Notes: generated from the sequence alone by a model not told the origin. A stretch of DNA of 64,000 nt from Prevotella sp. HUN102 (GCF_000688375.1 NZ_JIAF01000001.1:124001-188000); one strand, 5' to 3'; numbered from the stretch's first letter, positions 9,801-18,169 are shown. Program-made: numbers and translations.

Positions 9801-12517
9801 TGTTCCTTATATATACCCGGCTTAATGCTGATGGTAACAGGACCTTCGATACCATCATTCAGCGCATCGATAGCAGACTGGATAGTCTTGTATTTTTCGT
9901 CTGCACCTACGCTGATAGTACCCTTAATGCCTTCCTTGATAGTAGTAGTAGCTGTAACTGCTGCTTCAGGGCTTGATTCAACGCCACCGATGGTTACGTT
10001 GGTCAATGCAGCTGAAGCCTTATCGCCGAGATTAGCGGCAGTAGAAAGGTCGTAAGCTACCCAGAACTTGTACACACCACGGTCTGCAATGGTGTAAGTA
10101 CCATTGATTTCGTATGGATTAGCCGTAGCTTCGCCTATGAGATTTGCTGTTGCGAATGTAGAAACAGTATCTGTTGCATAGACTTTCGCACGAGTAATGA
10201 TGCTGTTCTGGTCGGCATTAACGACGAACTTGGTAACGTCAAGCGTTCCATAGTCGCCCTCTGCCTCTACATCGATGCGCATCATTGGGAGATTTGTTTG
10301 TCCCTTGAGCACTTCGTCCTTAGCAACTGCTACGGTCTTTACTGACTTTACTGCAATGGCAGTAAGAGGAATTGAACTTACTTCAATAGCAAAGCCATCG
10401 CCCGAGGTTCTGCCAGTAGTAAAGTTTACGGTAAGTTTTCCGTCCTGTGATTTTGTTATGATGCTTTCCAGCTTATCGTAATATCCAAATTTTGCATCAG
10501 GCGTTGCTTTTGCTTCGCCACCATAAGAGACGTTGAAGTTATTGCCATACACCATCTTCCAGTCCTTCACGGTAAGTTTGATTCCATAACCCGGTTTTTC
10601 AGGAGCGAAAGTTACTGTTCCATTGAAATTGATAGATGCCTTATTCTTTTCGCCACCGTCATCATAGAACATCAAAGTTCCATTCTCTGGAATTATCTTT
10701 GTACCATTCTCGCCGTTCTTCAGATTGAAAATGTTCTTGATAATACGTTCGCCTTCAGGGTCGGCTGTGGCTACAGGCTGACTTGTACCATTAATAATTA
10801 CGGATGCAACAGCAGCGTCAATTTTCTTTTCAGCCTCTGCATTGTCTTTAATATCGTAGCGTACACGGAACCAGTTGTCGCCCTCTGTGAGATCGACCGG
10901 TGTCGTGAATGTTGCATTTACAGTATTATCTGTTCCGAAATCTGTGATAGTAGCAATTGCTGTGGCAGATTTTCCCGGAACTTCGTCCTTGCTGCCAGTT
11001 CCGAAGATAGTTATCTTCTCGATACTCTGCTTGGATTCTTTCAAATCAATAGCAACACCATTCAGTTTCAATGCGTCCTTATCTCCTTCTGTCTTCACAT
11101 TGAAACTGATAATATCTTGGTTCTTGTCGCTGGCAGCAATGATATCCGTTGAAGTTTGATTAGCCGTAACTTCCTTGACAGCCATCGGCTTTGACTCGTA
11201 TTCGCTTACGGTTGCTTCTATACCTTTGCCAAGATAGTAGGATGTTGTGCTCTTAGCATTGAATCGAATAGTGATAGCTCCGTCGGCAGATTTTGAGCGA
11301 ATGGTTTTCCCCGGACCGTTTTCAGCAGCAGTCTTGGAGTCTACTTCCCAAAGTTTTTCGCCTTTAGTATCCTTACCACTATAAATTTCAAATATGGCTT
11401 TTACACCATATCCACTATACTGAGAATAGTAAAGGTTGAATTTAGAGAAGTCAATCTGTATGATTTTACCATTGTGCATAGGCACAAAAGTAATGATACG
11501 ATCTTCATCGAAGCCTTCGTGGCTACTGCCATAGCCACTTTTAGTCTTGTAAACGAGTGAACCATTTACTTTCTTTTCAATTTTTCCAGTCTGAACATAA
11601 ACGATATTCTCCACCGTTCGGTCGCCCGCAGGATTTCCCTCAGCACCTACTGCGTGGTCTCCATCGCTCAATGTAAAGTTTGTGAGGGCGGCATCAATTT
11701 TCTGACCGTCGAGAGCCTTTTCATTGATGTCGTAAGCCAACCAGAAATAGTTGTTGCCTTCAAAAAGTTCTAATGCTTCTGTTGTGGTAATCTCAAATTC
11801 GTTCCCAGTAACATCAACTTCTCCGATTTTCTTAGTAGTAGCAAAAGCATTGGAAGCCTTTGTATAATATAATGTAGCGTGGGTAACTTGTGCTTGTGTT
11901 CCGTTCGTATTGAAGCGGAATTTCTTCGTGGTAAGAACCGGAGACAGCTCTTCTGTCTTGATATTGAATGACAGGATAGCCTGACTCTTGTCGCCGGCGC
12001 ACACAGTACCGGTAGAGAATTGTGCAATGTCGATACCAGCATACTTCATTGGCTGTGGGGCAAACTGGGTAACGGTAGCTTCCCAACCTGCTCCTTCCAT
12101 ATAAGCATTGTTCTTTAGCTTAACAGTCAATGCACCATCAGCAGCAGAAGATCTTACCTTACCTATTTCCTGCTTGTTGAAAGTTGCCAACAGATTGGCT
12201 GCATCGGTCGTAGAACCATTATATACATAAACGGTCTGACCATATAATGATCCGTTTGCGATAGACATCTTTGTGAAGTCTATCATAATTTTCTTACTCG
12301 AATCTTCGGGTTTGAAGGTTACTGATCCTTCAAGATCCTTTGTGATGTTGCCTTCCTTGCCTCCATCATCGTAAAACTGAACGGCAGCGTCACCCACTGT
12401 TACAGTTTTGTTGCCTTTTTCAAGTTTAACCACAGATTCTGTCTGCGCCCATACAGGCGTAGATACGAATGTAGCCAAGGCAAGAGACAACGATACTAAA
12501 AAGTACTTTTGTTTCAT
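6884..12517 (-). CDS. Giant T9SS-secreted surface protein, BtuH/DUF4465-like domain
   Basis: 1877 residues. The order appears to be: signal peptide (1-25, ending PVWAQ); three alternating pairs of a CUB-like module (from about 27, 306 and 597) and a module resembling the BNR_assoc_N domain, each with ANYFWxxYDI- or NWFRVRYDI-type motifs; a right-handed beta-helix (866-1300, begins YKTIQSAIDALNDG); FN3-like and Ig-like domains; a domain at about 1503-1719 resembling DUF4465 (TATFENLYLDN, FVSGSYEFDNG, WNYWYNFGYSN, DGSENYAVAYP, CMDNF); and a T9SS type A sorting tail at 1800-1877 (VQVYTTTGVLVANAKG, QGLYIVKVTANGKSFSKN). From memory, DUF4465 is the domain of the B12-binding BtuH lipoproteins. A cobalamin riboswitch and promoter precede the gene, so a role in capturing corrinoids at the cell surface is the best inference. 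The start is fixed by the signal peptide. Confidence 0.87.
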   Translation of the reverse strand: MKQKYFLVSLSLALATFVSTPVWAQTESVVKLEKGNKTVTVGDAAVQFYDDGGKEGNITKDLEGSVTFKPEDSSKKIMIDFTKMSIANGSLYGQTVYVYNGSTTDAANLLATFNKQEIGKVRSSAADGALTVKLKNNAYMEGAGWEATVTQFAPQPMKYAGIDIAQFSTGTVCAGDKSQAILSFNIKTEELSPVLTTKKFRFNTNGTQAQVTHATLYYTKASNAFATTKKIGEVDVTGNEFEITTTEALELFEGNNYFWLAYDINEKALDGQKIDAALTNFTLSDGDHAVGAEGNPAGDRTVENIVYVQTGKIEKKVNGSLVYKTKSGYGSSHEGFDEDRIITFVPMHNGKIIQIDFSKFNLYYSQYSGYGVKAIFEIYSGKDTKGEKLWEVDSKTAAENGPGKTIRSKSADGAITIRFNAKSTTSYYLGKGIEATVSEYESKPMAVKEVTANQTSTDIIAASDKNQDIISFNVKTEGDKDALKLNGVAIDLKESKQSIEKITIFGTGSKDEVPGKSATAIATITDFGTDNTVNATFTTPVDLTEGDNWFRVRYDIKDNAEAEKKIDAAVASVIINGTSQPVATADPEGERIIKNIFNLKNGENGTKIIPENGTLMFYDDGGEKNKASINFNGTVTFAPEKPGYGIKLTVKDWKMVYGNNFNVSYGGEAKATPDAKFGYYDKLESIITKSQDGKLTVNFTTGRTSGDGFAIEVSSIPLTAIAVKSVKTVAVAKDEVLKGQTNLPMMRIDVEAEGDYGTLDVTKFVVNADQNSIITRAKVYATDTVSTFATANLIGEATANPYEINGTYTIADRGVYKFWVAYDLSTAANLGDKASAALTNVTIGGVESSPEAAVTATTTIKEGIKGTISVGADEKYKTIQSAIDALNDGIEGPVTISIKPGIYKEHVNVPEIPGMSENNTLTIESSTGKPSDVKIYNDRYADSGYSEDKMAREYGVFTFDGADYVTLRGVEVTTDKINYPSVVHLRNVSQHVTVDNCYIHAPITTNNQQDVNLVYMYSINKANCNNDYFTLKNSVLDGGYIGVKLGGTSNVNLPKETGAQVLNNIIRNNGTKGIYLMKEDNAKIIGNTLENTTTTKGNFLAADIQSETTMQIENNKFILNITPNTTALSIRSINATADKPATIVNNSFVLNTKDNSSAAIKISSPSSNINIAHNTVRVIGKTTAPALWFNDNMENVSVTQNIFQNEAGGYVYRFYKTENIATIKYSKNNVYTTGSVFAYDKNNIAKFADWTTKSNEADSYNETVEFLDEKILEPKNEGNLLKTVALAYVAKDINGTVRNASTPTMGAYEYNASTAAPVMAADYPSVTNITDSTANVNVKADMNAKAYIVVKKKGEVAPTKEEVIAANNVVIISKDEKGTYNATGLTKDETYVAYAVLVSLRDAQGEVVASKEFKATSSPAPIELKAPKVVADDNIIEAGSAANLTATITEGQAPYTVKWINGKHEEVATDVVPTENDDYIILVTDANGMTATDTCRVYVTGNAVTATFENLYLDNESHWSGPNKYGSFVSGSYEFDNGNMPEWNYWYNFGYSNETSTKYKGLADQFHSAVGAGVDGSENYAVAYPQGGKITVFNKEDGDSIRGFYITNTAWVVDAVKNGDNMSTVEGGFQKGDYYKLTITGKAKDGTKKNVEYYLADYRSDKEADRYVLESWQWVDLRTLGAVQEISFKLEGTKKNNFGLTTPTYFCMDNFNGTRKITDAASQEVSDTINIAGLFTPDGSNATIKYELADSVDSSLATSVEVTKDGKLVVKGTSNKNFSVIVKMTQAGKIQFVRIPVNFTPTGITSVGEDADNGAIRIENGHIIVNAGANASVQVYTTTGVLVANAKGNARLDVAQGLYIVKVTANGKSFSKNVIIQ

Positions 12518-12699
12518 AATATTTGTTAATGTGAAATAATTGATTAATCATAAATATCAGGACACACCATTCCCCAAAGCCTTATACAAAGGCATTACAC
12601 CTTCGTATTCCATCAGAGTTCAGAGTGTCTTTTATTTTCCAACGCGTTGTTTTTCTCTTCTTCGTCTAACCCGAGAGACTACTTCGAAGCAGAATGTAA

Positions 12700-12850
12700 T
12701 GGCAGGTCTTCTGACTTTGTTTCCTGACCATAAACCCTTCCCGAACTTCCGTTCAGTGGTTTCCGTTTATGTCTACAAGGATAACTCACAGCAGCCGGAC
12801 TGTCTGGGATTTCCACCCAGTTCCCTTTCAATCAATTTAATGAACCTATT
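12700..12850 (-). promoter_or_regulatory. Cobalamin (B12) riboswitch
   Basis: Read on the minus strand, the conserved blocks appear in the right order: ATAGGTTC, TTGAAAGGGAA, GGTGGAAATCCCAG, ACAGTCCGGCTGCTGTGA, CCACTG, CGGGAAGGG and AAGTCAGAAGACCTGCC. These are the core signatures of the cobalamin riboswitch family, which usually represses B12 synthesis or uptake genes when the cofactor is present. About 180 nt of leader separate it from the start codon of the giant secreted protein, with no other gene between. I cannot assign the expression platform; a hairpin near 12660-12690 (CTTCG/CGAAG arms) is a candidate. Confidence 0.94.
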
Positions 12851-12857
12851 ACGTTTG

Positions 12858-12887
12858 CAAAGATAGTAATAAATATTGAACTGCAAA
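12858..12887 (-). promoter_or_regulatory. Promoter driving the riboswitch transcript
   Basis: On the minus strand TATCTTTG (12858-12865) is preceded by TTTG (12884-12887) with an 18-bp spacer. Transcription from here would begin right at the 5' end of the riboswitch, tying the switch to this transcript. Confidence 0.75.
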
Positions 12888-13039
12888 ATGAATTTTCAAT
12901 TATCTTGAATAAATAATCTTCGTTTGATAAAATTACGTTCCTTTCCGACTGCTTTTATTTCCTTGTGTTTTTAGTTTAATTATAGAGAGGGCGCATCATT
13001 GATGCAGCAAAGTGGCTGTCATTACAGGCAAAAAAAGAA

Positions 13040-13172
13040 GGATTTGCAATTAACCGAAGAATGTGTTCTATTCTTCGGACAAATGCGTTGTATTCTTGCG
13101 AAAATTATCCGCCATTCTTTGCACGTTTGAAAATGCAAAGTTTGTATATTGATTATCAGTTACTTGCAGATT
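13040..13172 (-). repeat. Interspersed 22-bp-unit element, copy C
   Basis: Units start at 13053, 13075, 13097 and 13119 (cores ACCGAAGAATG, TCGGACAAATG, TGCGAAAATTA, TTGCACGTTTG). The right flank TGATTATCAGTTACTTGCAG is the conserved leader in inverted orientation. The left end GGATTTGCAATTAACCGAAG matches the terminal sequence of copies A and H. Confidence 0.85.
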
Positions 13173-13229
13173 TTATGGCAATGATAGTATTGCACCATTT
13201 TTTGTAATGGTTTGATGGTGTACGCCAAA

Positions 13230-13271
13230 ACAAAAACAGATTGCAAATCCAAAACTGGAATGCAATCTGTT
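13230..13271 (-). terminator. Terminator after trxB
   Basis: On the minus strand a 10-bp stem ACAGATTGCA/TGCAATCTGT (13261-13270 with 13236-13245) is followed by TTTTTGTTTT. Confidence 0.8.
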
Positions 13272-13326
13272 TTATGGTTTTAGGTTTCCTTTAATTATAA
13301 AAAGGATGTATTTTCTGTATCTTCAC

Positions 13327-14268
13327 TTACTTTTCGCCCTTTTCCTGTAAGAATCTTTCGGCTTCGATGGCAGCCATAGAACCGGTAGCTGCTGCGATAA
13401 CGCCCTGACGATAAGTTGGGTCAGCCACGTCGCCGGCAGCATAAACTCCCTCTATGCTCGTTGCCGTAGAGAAGCCTTTGGTGGCAATGAAGCCTTGTGC
13501 ATCGAGTTCCAACTGGCCACGGAAGAGGTCGGTATTGGGAGTATGGCCGATTGCAAGGAAGAAACCATCGATTGCAATGTCGTAGTTTTCTTCGTTCTCC
13601 TCGCCCTTGTGTCTTACAAGATGTGCGCCCTCCACGCCGTTTTCGCCGAACAAGCCGAGCGTATTTGTATTGAAAAGTATCTCAATGTTCTCCTGTTCCA
13701 TCACACGTTTCTGCATAATCTCGGCAGCACGCAGGTATGGTTTGCGGACAATCATATAGACTTTCTTTGCCAATCCGGAGAGATACATCGCCTCTTCGCA
13801 GGCAGTATCGCCGCCACCCACTACGGCAACGGTGCGCTTGCGATAGAAGAAACCGTCGCAAGTGGCACAGGCACTGACACCTTGTCCGCGATATTTCTCT
13901 TCGTCTGCCAGTCCGAGATACTTTGCACTCGCACCGGTTGCAATAATTACCGTATTGGCTTCGATGACATTGCCGCGCTCATCCTCGCAAATGAAAGGAC
14001 GCTTGCTGAGATCGGCCTTGACAATGGCACCGTCGCGAACGTCTGCACCTACATTAACTGCCTGCTGGTGCATTTCCATCATCAGTTGATTGGCATCGAT
14101 TCCGTCCTTGAAACCGGGAAAATTCTCGATGATGGTAGTTGTTGTCAATTGTCCACCGGGCTGAATGCCACGATAGAGTATTGGGCTCAAGTTTGAGCGA
14201 CTTGCGTATATTGCTGCGGTGTAGCCCGCTGGACCACTACCGATAATAAGGGTTTTAACTTTTTCCAT
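13327..14268 (-). CDS. trxB: Thioredoxin-disulfide reductase
   Basis: 313 residues, the usual length for bacterial low-molecular-weight TrxB. It transfers electrons from NADPH through FAD to thioredoxin in the cytoplasm. Visible are the FAD-binding GSGPAGYTAAIYASR at the N-terminus, the redox-active CATCDGFF (Cys pair), the NADPH-binding VVGGGDTACEEA, and the second FAD motif GVYAAGDVADPTYRQ. The gene has its own terminator. A TACTCTTTG sequence 14 bp before the start resembles a promoter element but with one extra spacer base. Neighbours on the same strand, the deoxynucleoside kinases, fit loosely with nucleotide metabolism because thioredoxin feeds ribonucleotide reductase. Confidence 0.96.
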   Translation of the reverse strand: MEKVKTLIIGSGPAGYTAAIYASRSNLSPILYRGIQPGGQLTTTTIIENFPGFKDGIDANQLMMEMHQQAVNVGADVRDGAIVKADLSKRPFICEDERGNVIEANTVIIATGASAKYLGLADEEKYRGQGVSACATCDGFFYRKRTVAVVGGGDTACEEAMYLSGLAKKVYMIVRKPYLRAAEIMQKRVMEQENIEILFNTNTLGLFGENGVEGAHLVRHKGEENEENYDIAIDGFFLAIGHTPNTDLFRGQLELDAQGFIATKGFSTATSIEGVYAAGDVADPTYRQGVIAAATGSMAAIEAERFLQEKGEK

Positions 14269-14426
14269 ATTAATTGATTTGCAAAGAGTATGCCGAAATG
14301 TTTAAATAAACGAATATTATGATGAATAATGTCGAAAAAGTTTCGCATCGCATATTCGCCAACTGCCTTGTTGTGCCCTTTCCCTACGTGAAAACGAGAG
14401 TGGAGCAGGGGAGCGAAGACGTGTTT

Positions 14427-15047
14427 TTATTCCATCGGGAACAGTCCGAAGAGGCGGTCGTCGATCATATCCGTAATTCTCTGGAAGTCCTGTGGATTGT
14501 TGGCAAAGTCGGTGTTGTCGCCGTCTACAATCATCAGGTGTCCCTGATAGCCCTTTATCCATTCCTCGTAGCGTTCGTTCAGACCGCGGAGATAGTCTAT
14601 TCGCATCGTCTGTTCATATTCCCTGCCACGCATCTGGATATGCTCAATGAGGTGGGGAACGCTCGCCTTAATGTAAATCATCAGGTCGGGGAGCTTTACA
14701 AGACTGAGCATCAGGTCGAAAAGATGAGTGTAGTTGTCGAAATCGCGGTCGCTCATCAAGCCCATATCGTGGAGATTGGGGGCGAAGATGCGGGCATCTT
14801 CAAAGATGGTGCGGTCCTGAATGACGGTGTCCGACGAACGGGAAATCTCTACAACATCACGGAAACGCTTGTTGAGAAAGTAAATCTGAAGGTTGAAAGC
14901 CCAACGGTTCATATCCTCATAGTAGTCAGCGAGGTATGGATTGTTGTCTACTGGTTCGAAGTGTGCCTTCCAACCATATCTTTTTGCGAGCATTGTGGTA
15001 AGTGTTGTCTTGCCGGCTCCGATATTTCCTGCGATAGCTATATGCAT
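14427..15047 (-). CDS. Deoxynucleoside kinase, second of tandem pair
   Basis: 206 residues of the dNK family, which phosphorylates deoxynucleosides with ATP for salvage. The P-loop is MHIAIAGNIGAGKTTLT at the extreme N-terminus. The DRTIFED motif matches the conserved DR(S/T) region, and the lid has RGREYEQ. It is clearly a paralogue of the gene 32 bp upstream, sharing HIAIAGNIG.GKTTLTTMLAKRYGWK and the DY..D..RW region. Tandem dNK genes of this type are known as deoxyadenosine/deoxyguanosine kinase pairs in other bacteria; which substrate belongs to which copy is not evident. No signal peptide. Confidence 0.9.
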   Translation of the reverse strand: MHIAIAGNIGAGKTTLTTMLAKRYGWKAHFEPVDNNPYLADYYEDMNRWAFNLQIYFLNKRFRDVVEISRSSDTVIQDRTIFEDARIFAPNLHDMGLMSDRDFDNYTHLFDLMLSLVKLPDLMIYIKASVPHLIEHIQMRGREYEQTMRIDYLRGLNERYEEWIKGYQGHLMIVDGDNTDFANNPQDFQRITDMIDDRLFGLFPME

Positions 15048-15079
15048 AGTATAAATTGTTCTGGGTATTAATGATGGTT

Positions 15080-15694
15080 TTAGAACAGACCGAACAGTTC
15101 CCGGTCTATCTTGTCCGTAATGAATCCGAAGTCCTTTGGCTCGTGCTGATAGTCGAGTTTGTCTACATCAATAATCAGGACACGCCCCTTGTATTGGTTC
15201 TGGATAAAGTCTTCGTAGCGTTTGTTGATATTCTCCAAGTAGTCGAGAGGCATTTTCTGCTCGTAATCTCTGCCCCGCTTCTCGATGTTCGCAACGAGAT
15301 GGCTCACAGATGAGCGGAGATATATCATCAGGTCGGGGTATTTCACGACGTCTGTCATATCCTCGAAAAGCTCCATATAGGTTTCGTAATCACGCTCGTC
15401 GAGGTTTCCCATCGCATAATTGTTGGCCGTGAAAACGTAAACTCCCTCATAGATGGAACGGTCCTGAACAACATCCTCGTCGTTCTCATTGATTTCGAGC
15501 AAGTCCTTGAATCGTTCCTTGAGGAAGAAAATTTCCATTGCGAACGACCATCGCTTGATGTCCTTGTAGTAGTCATCGAGATAGGGATTGTAGTCCACCG
15601 ACTCAAACCTTGGCTTCCATCCGTATCGTTTGGCAAGCATAGTGGTGAGCGTGGTCTTTCCGCTTCCGATGTTTCCTGCTATTGCTATGTGCAT
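15080..15694 (-). CDS. Deoxynucleoside kinase, first of tandem pair
   Basis: A paralogue of the following gene, with P-loop MHIAIAGNIGSGKTTLT, DRSIYEG, and lid RGRDYEQK. I place the start at the ATG at 15694 because MHIAIAGN then matches the N-terminus of the paralogue exactly; an in-frame GTG at 15718 would add only eight unconserved residues. The predicted protein is about 204 residues, cytoplasmic, using ATP to phosphorylate deoxynucleosides. The two kinases are 32 bp apart and likely co-transcribed. The phosphatase gene upstream on the same strand ends 84 bp earlier, so read-through is possible. Confidence 0.9.
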   Translation of the reverse strand: MHIAIAGNIGSGKTTLTTMLAKRYGWKPRFESVDYNPYLDDYYKDIKRWSFAMEIFFLKERFKDLLEINENDEDVVQDRSIYEGVYVFTANNYAMGNLDERDYETYMELFEDMTDVVKYPDLMIYLRSSVSHLVANIEKRGRDYEQKMPLDYLENINKRYEDFIQNQYKGRVLIIDVDKLDYQHEPKDFGFITDKIDRELFGLF

Positions 15695-15777
15695 AAATTC
15701 ATTTCCCCGAATATCCACTTCGGCATTCCTTCGGAAAACCGAGAGAAAGAAGTGGGTTGCAGGGTGGTTTTATATTC

Positions 15778-17247
15778 TTATTTTGCGTTTCTTACCTTAC
15801 CGATGCAGCCGTTCGGCATCTGAATCTTCAACATTGCGCATACGGTTGCTGCAATATCGTTGATGGTTACACTCTCGTTCGACTGACCTTTGCCGATGTT
15901 CCAGCCATACATCAGCCAAGGAATATGGTCGTCGTATGGGAAAGGCTGTCCGTGCGTAGTGCCGATATAGTCGGGAGAGTTCTTTGCACCGAAGAACTGA
16001 GGGCGCGTTACCACTCCGATTTCGCCGGAACGGTTGCGAAAATAGCCGTTTTCAAGACGGGTTCTGAGATATTCGGGCATTGTGGTTGCTGCTATTTCCT
16101 CCTCATCGAACACATATAGGAACTGAGGGTCTTTCTTAAGGAAGTCCACACTGGCTTCAATGATGTCGTCCTTCTCCTTGCCTGCCTTGGCAATCATCGC
16201 GTCGTCGAAGTAGAACTGATAATTATCCTCGCCCATAACCGGCTGAATGCCGAACTTGTTTTGCAGAAAAGCATTCAGGTCTGACACGCTTTTCTTGTAT
16301 TCCCACGCACCTGCCGGAATGCGGTGCTTCTTCAGATAGTTGTAGTTGTGAGCGGCACCGTGGTCGGCAGAGAGGAAAAGAAGATAGTTTCCTTGCCCCA
16401 CCTTTGCGTCAAGCACCTTGATGAAGTCTGCCAAATCCTTATCCAACTGCATATACACATCGTGGTTTTCCTTTCCACGGGTGCCGTATTCGTGTCCGAT
16501 GGCATCGGTGGGCGAAATGCTGATGCAGAGCATATCCGTTTCAGCACCCTGTCCCAACCGTTCGTTTTCCAGAGCGGCGGCAGCCATCTTGAAAGTCATT
16601 GTAACGCCGCTGTTCGACATCTTGATGTTGAATCCCGGTTTCGTGCGGTTCTCCTTGTTGAAGTCGTTTACCCATTTGGGCAGTTCTTTCATATAATAGG
16701 TGGACGACACGAAGTTGCCTGCCGATGTATCCCACCAGTAGGCAGCGTCAGCCGAGTGTCCGGCAGGCAGAATGGATGCACGGTCTTTCAATGCCACCCC
16801 GATAACCTTCGAACGGAAGTCGGAAGCTATCTTCAGTTGGTCGCCGATGGTGGTTGTCAGCATTCGGTGCGGACTCATCTGTCCCTCCTTGCTGTTCGAG
16901 CCTACGCTCTGCACCGAAGGGTCTCCACAGCAGTAAACGGGCTTATCCTCTTGCCAGAAATGGTTGCCGACAATGCCGTGAATGGCCGGGACGGAGCCGG
17001 TGTATATTGATGCGTGGCCGATGGCTGTTACCGTAGGCGCGTAGTTGATGTGCATATTCTCGAAGGAATAGCCGCCGCTGAGCAACCTGCGCAGTCCGTC
17101 TGTGCCGTATTCATTGTAATAATAATAGAGGTAGTCCCACCGCATCTGATCGACGGCAATACCAACAACAAGTTTCGGGCGCGAAATCTGCGCGTGGCTG
17201 GCGATGGCAATTGCCAAAAGCAGCACAAGTGTAGATAGTTTCTTCAT
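15778..17247 (-). CDS. PafA-like alkaline phosphatase family protein, exported
   Basis: 489 residues with a signal peptide (MKKLSTLVLLLAIAIASHAQ). After it come VVGIAVDQMRWDYL (first metal ligand Asp), APTVTAIGHASIYTG (nucleophile Thr region), and LSADHGAAHNYN with a later THGQPFPYDDHIPWLMYG (metal ligands). This is the alkaline phosphatase superfamily, phosphodiesterase/nucleotide pyrophosphatase branch, close to flavobacterial PafA, a monoesterase acting outside the cytoplasm. The periplasmic phosphatase would release phosphate and nucleosides, which makes sense beside nucleoside kinases, though that link is inference. The length is somewhat below the ~520-550 usual for PafA. Confidence 0.88.
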   Translation of the reverse strand: MKKLSTLVLLLAIAIASHAQISRPKLVVGIAVDQMRWDYLYYYYNEYGTDGLRRLLSGGYSFENMHINYAPTVTAIGHASIYTGSVPAIHGIVGNHFWQEDKPVYCCGDPSVQSVGSNSKEGQMSPHRMLTTTIGDQLKIASDFRSKVIGVALKDRASILPAGHSADAAYWWDTSAGNFVSSTYYMKELPKWVNDFNKENRTKPGFNIKMSNSGVTMTFKMAAAALENERLGQGAETDMLCISISPTDAIGHEYGTRGKENHDVYMQLDKDLADFIKVLDAKVGQGNYLLFLSADHGAAHNYNYLKKHRIPAGAWEYKKSVSDLNAFLQNKFGIQPVMGEDNYQFYFDDAMIAKAGKEKDDIIEASVDFLKKDPQFLYVFDEEEIAATTMPEYLRTRLENGYFRNRSGEIGVVTRPQFFGAKNSPDYIGTTHGQPFPYDDHIPWLMYGWNIGKGQSNESVTINDIAATVCAMLKIQMPNGCIGKVRNAK

Positions 17248-17298
17248 TTATTAGGGTCGTGTTTCAATATTCAGAACGTATCAAATTTCTTACAACTG

Positions 17299-17306
17299 CA
17301 AAGATA
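17299..17306 (-). promoter_or_regulatory. -7 promoter element for the phosphatase
   Basis: TATCTTTG on the minus strand, 51 bp upstream of the start codon. The upstream TTTG box is not evident at the expected spacing. Confidence 0.5.
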
Positions 17307-17555
17307 CAATAATTTATGTATAATGAAACAGAAAAGCAGAGGATTTTTCCTGTAACTTTATTGCCAGTCCCTGATGGTTGATTTAAAATTATGAGGTATC
17401 AACAACGGAACGCTAAACTTGCGAAATGGCAATGCACTTGCTGCAAGCAACTTTGCCGTAAAGTCCTGTAAGGTATTCTTGGAGATATTGCGCGTTGGCA
17501 AAAAGAACAAGTTTCAAAATCTCCAAATTTATCCCAATCAGTGAAAAACTTGAAT
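17307..17555. other. Gene-free stretch, possible degenerate repeat
   Basis: No gene is supported. A short minus-strand frame (17413-17619) runs antiparallel through it and overlaps the end of the next gene, but has no recognisable domain. The stretch around 17400-17555 abuts the 3' end of the DUF4375-like gene and may be a repeat or remnant that altered its C-terminus; this cannot be settled from one window. Confidence 0.4.
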
Positions 17556-18122
17556 TTAAGGAGTGCAAGAAGAACAGTCCGGCATTAATGAATGGAGATA
17601 ATTCAGAACATTTTTCCAACCGTCAGCTTCAGCATCAAAGCTCCATAGTTTTGTGGAAAGATCGTCCAGTTCTTCAACACCTTTATGGAATGCTTCGCTT
17701 TTTGCCTTTCTTTCCTCTTTTGAGATTGCATTCAATCTTTCATCCGAAACTTTAAATCGAGGATTAATCAAAAAGTTGCTGACGTCGGTATAAGTTTTCT
17801 CGTCGCAATCTTTTGCAAAATCGGGAAATATGGATAGTGTGCGTTCAAAAGCATTTTTGATTTCTATAAGCCTCAAGCTGTTCAGCGTATCAGGAATATA
17901 GGGGAGTAGTTCTCTTCCTTCACAAAAGAGAAAATGCCACCCAACGCCTTTCCAATTGCCTATCATATTTACAGCAATGTGGAAAGTGAAAGTTTCGGGA
18001 CTTACCTTCTTTTTGATTTCTTCGATTGAACCTAATTCCCAAATATCGTCGGATATACTTGCAAACTTGGTTTCTATATCGCAATGGCTGTAATTTTCCA
18101 AAAGTGTTCTTAAATCGTCCAT
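17556..18122 (-). CDS. Acidic DUF4375-like protein, possible immunity protein
   Basis: 188 residues, cytoplasmic, acidic, no signal. The pattern of an N-terminal helical part with FTFHIAVNMIGNWKGVGWHFLF and then IPDTLNSLRLIEIKNAFERTLSIFP resembles the DUF4375/DMP19-like fold, often found as single or clustered immunity-type genes in Bacteroidetes. I am not certain of the family. It lies 47 bp after another acidic small gene on the same strand. The last ~15 residues (NYLHSLMPDCSSCTP) look different in character and run into a non-coding stretch, so the natural C-terminus may be lost. Confidence 0.6.
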   Translation of the reverse strand: MDDLRTLLENYSHCDIETKFASISDDIWELGSIEEIKKKVSPETFTFHIAVNMIGNWKGVGWHFLFCEGRELLPYIPDTLNSLRLIEIKNAFERTLSIFPDFAKDCDEKTYTDVSNFLINPRFKVSDERLNAISKEERKAKSEAFHKGVEELDDLSTKLWSFDAEADGWKNVLNYLHSLMPDCSSCTP

Positions 18123-18169
18123 TGTGTTATGTTTTGCATTTAAAAGAAAATAAACTTACGAAAGGTTAA

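Noticed and set aside
17413..17619. 68-codon minus-strand frame
   Set aside because: It overlaps the DUF4375-like gene end in a different frame and has no recognisable domain; noted only as a possible remnant.
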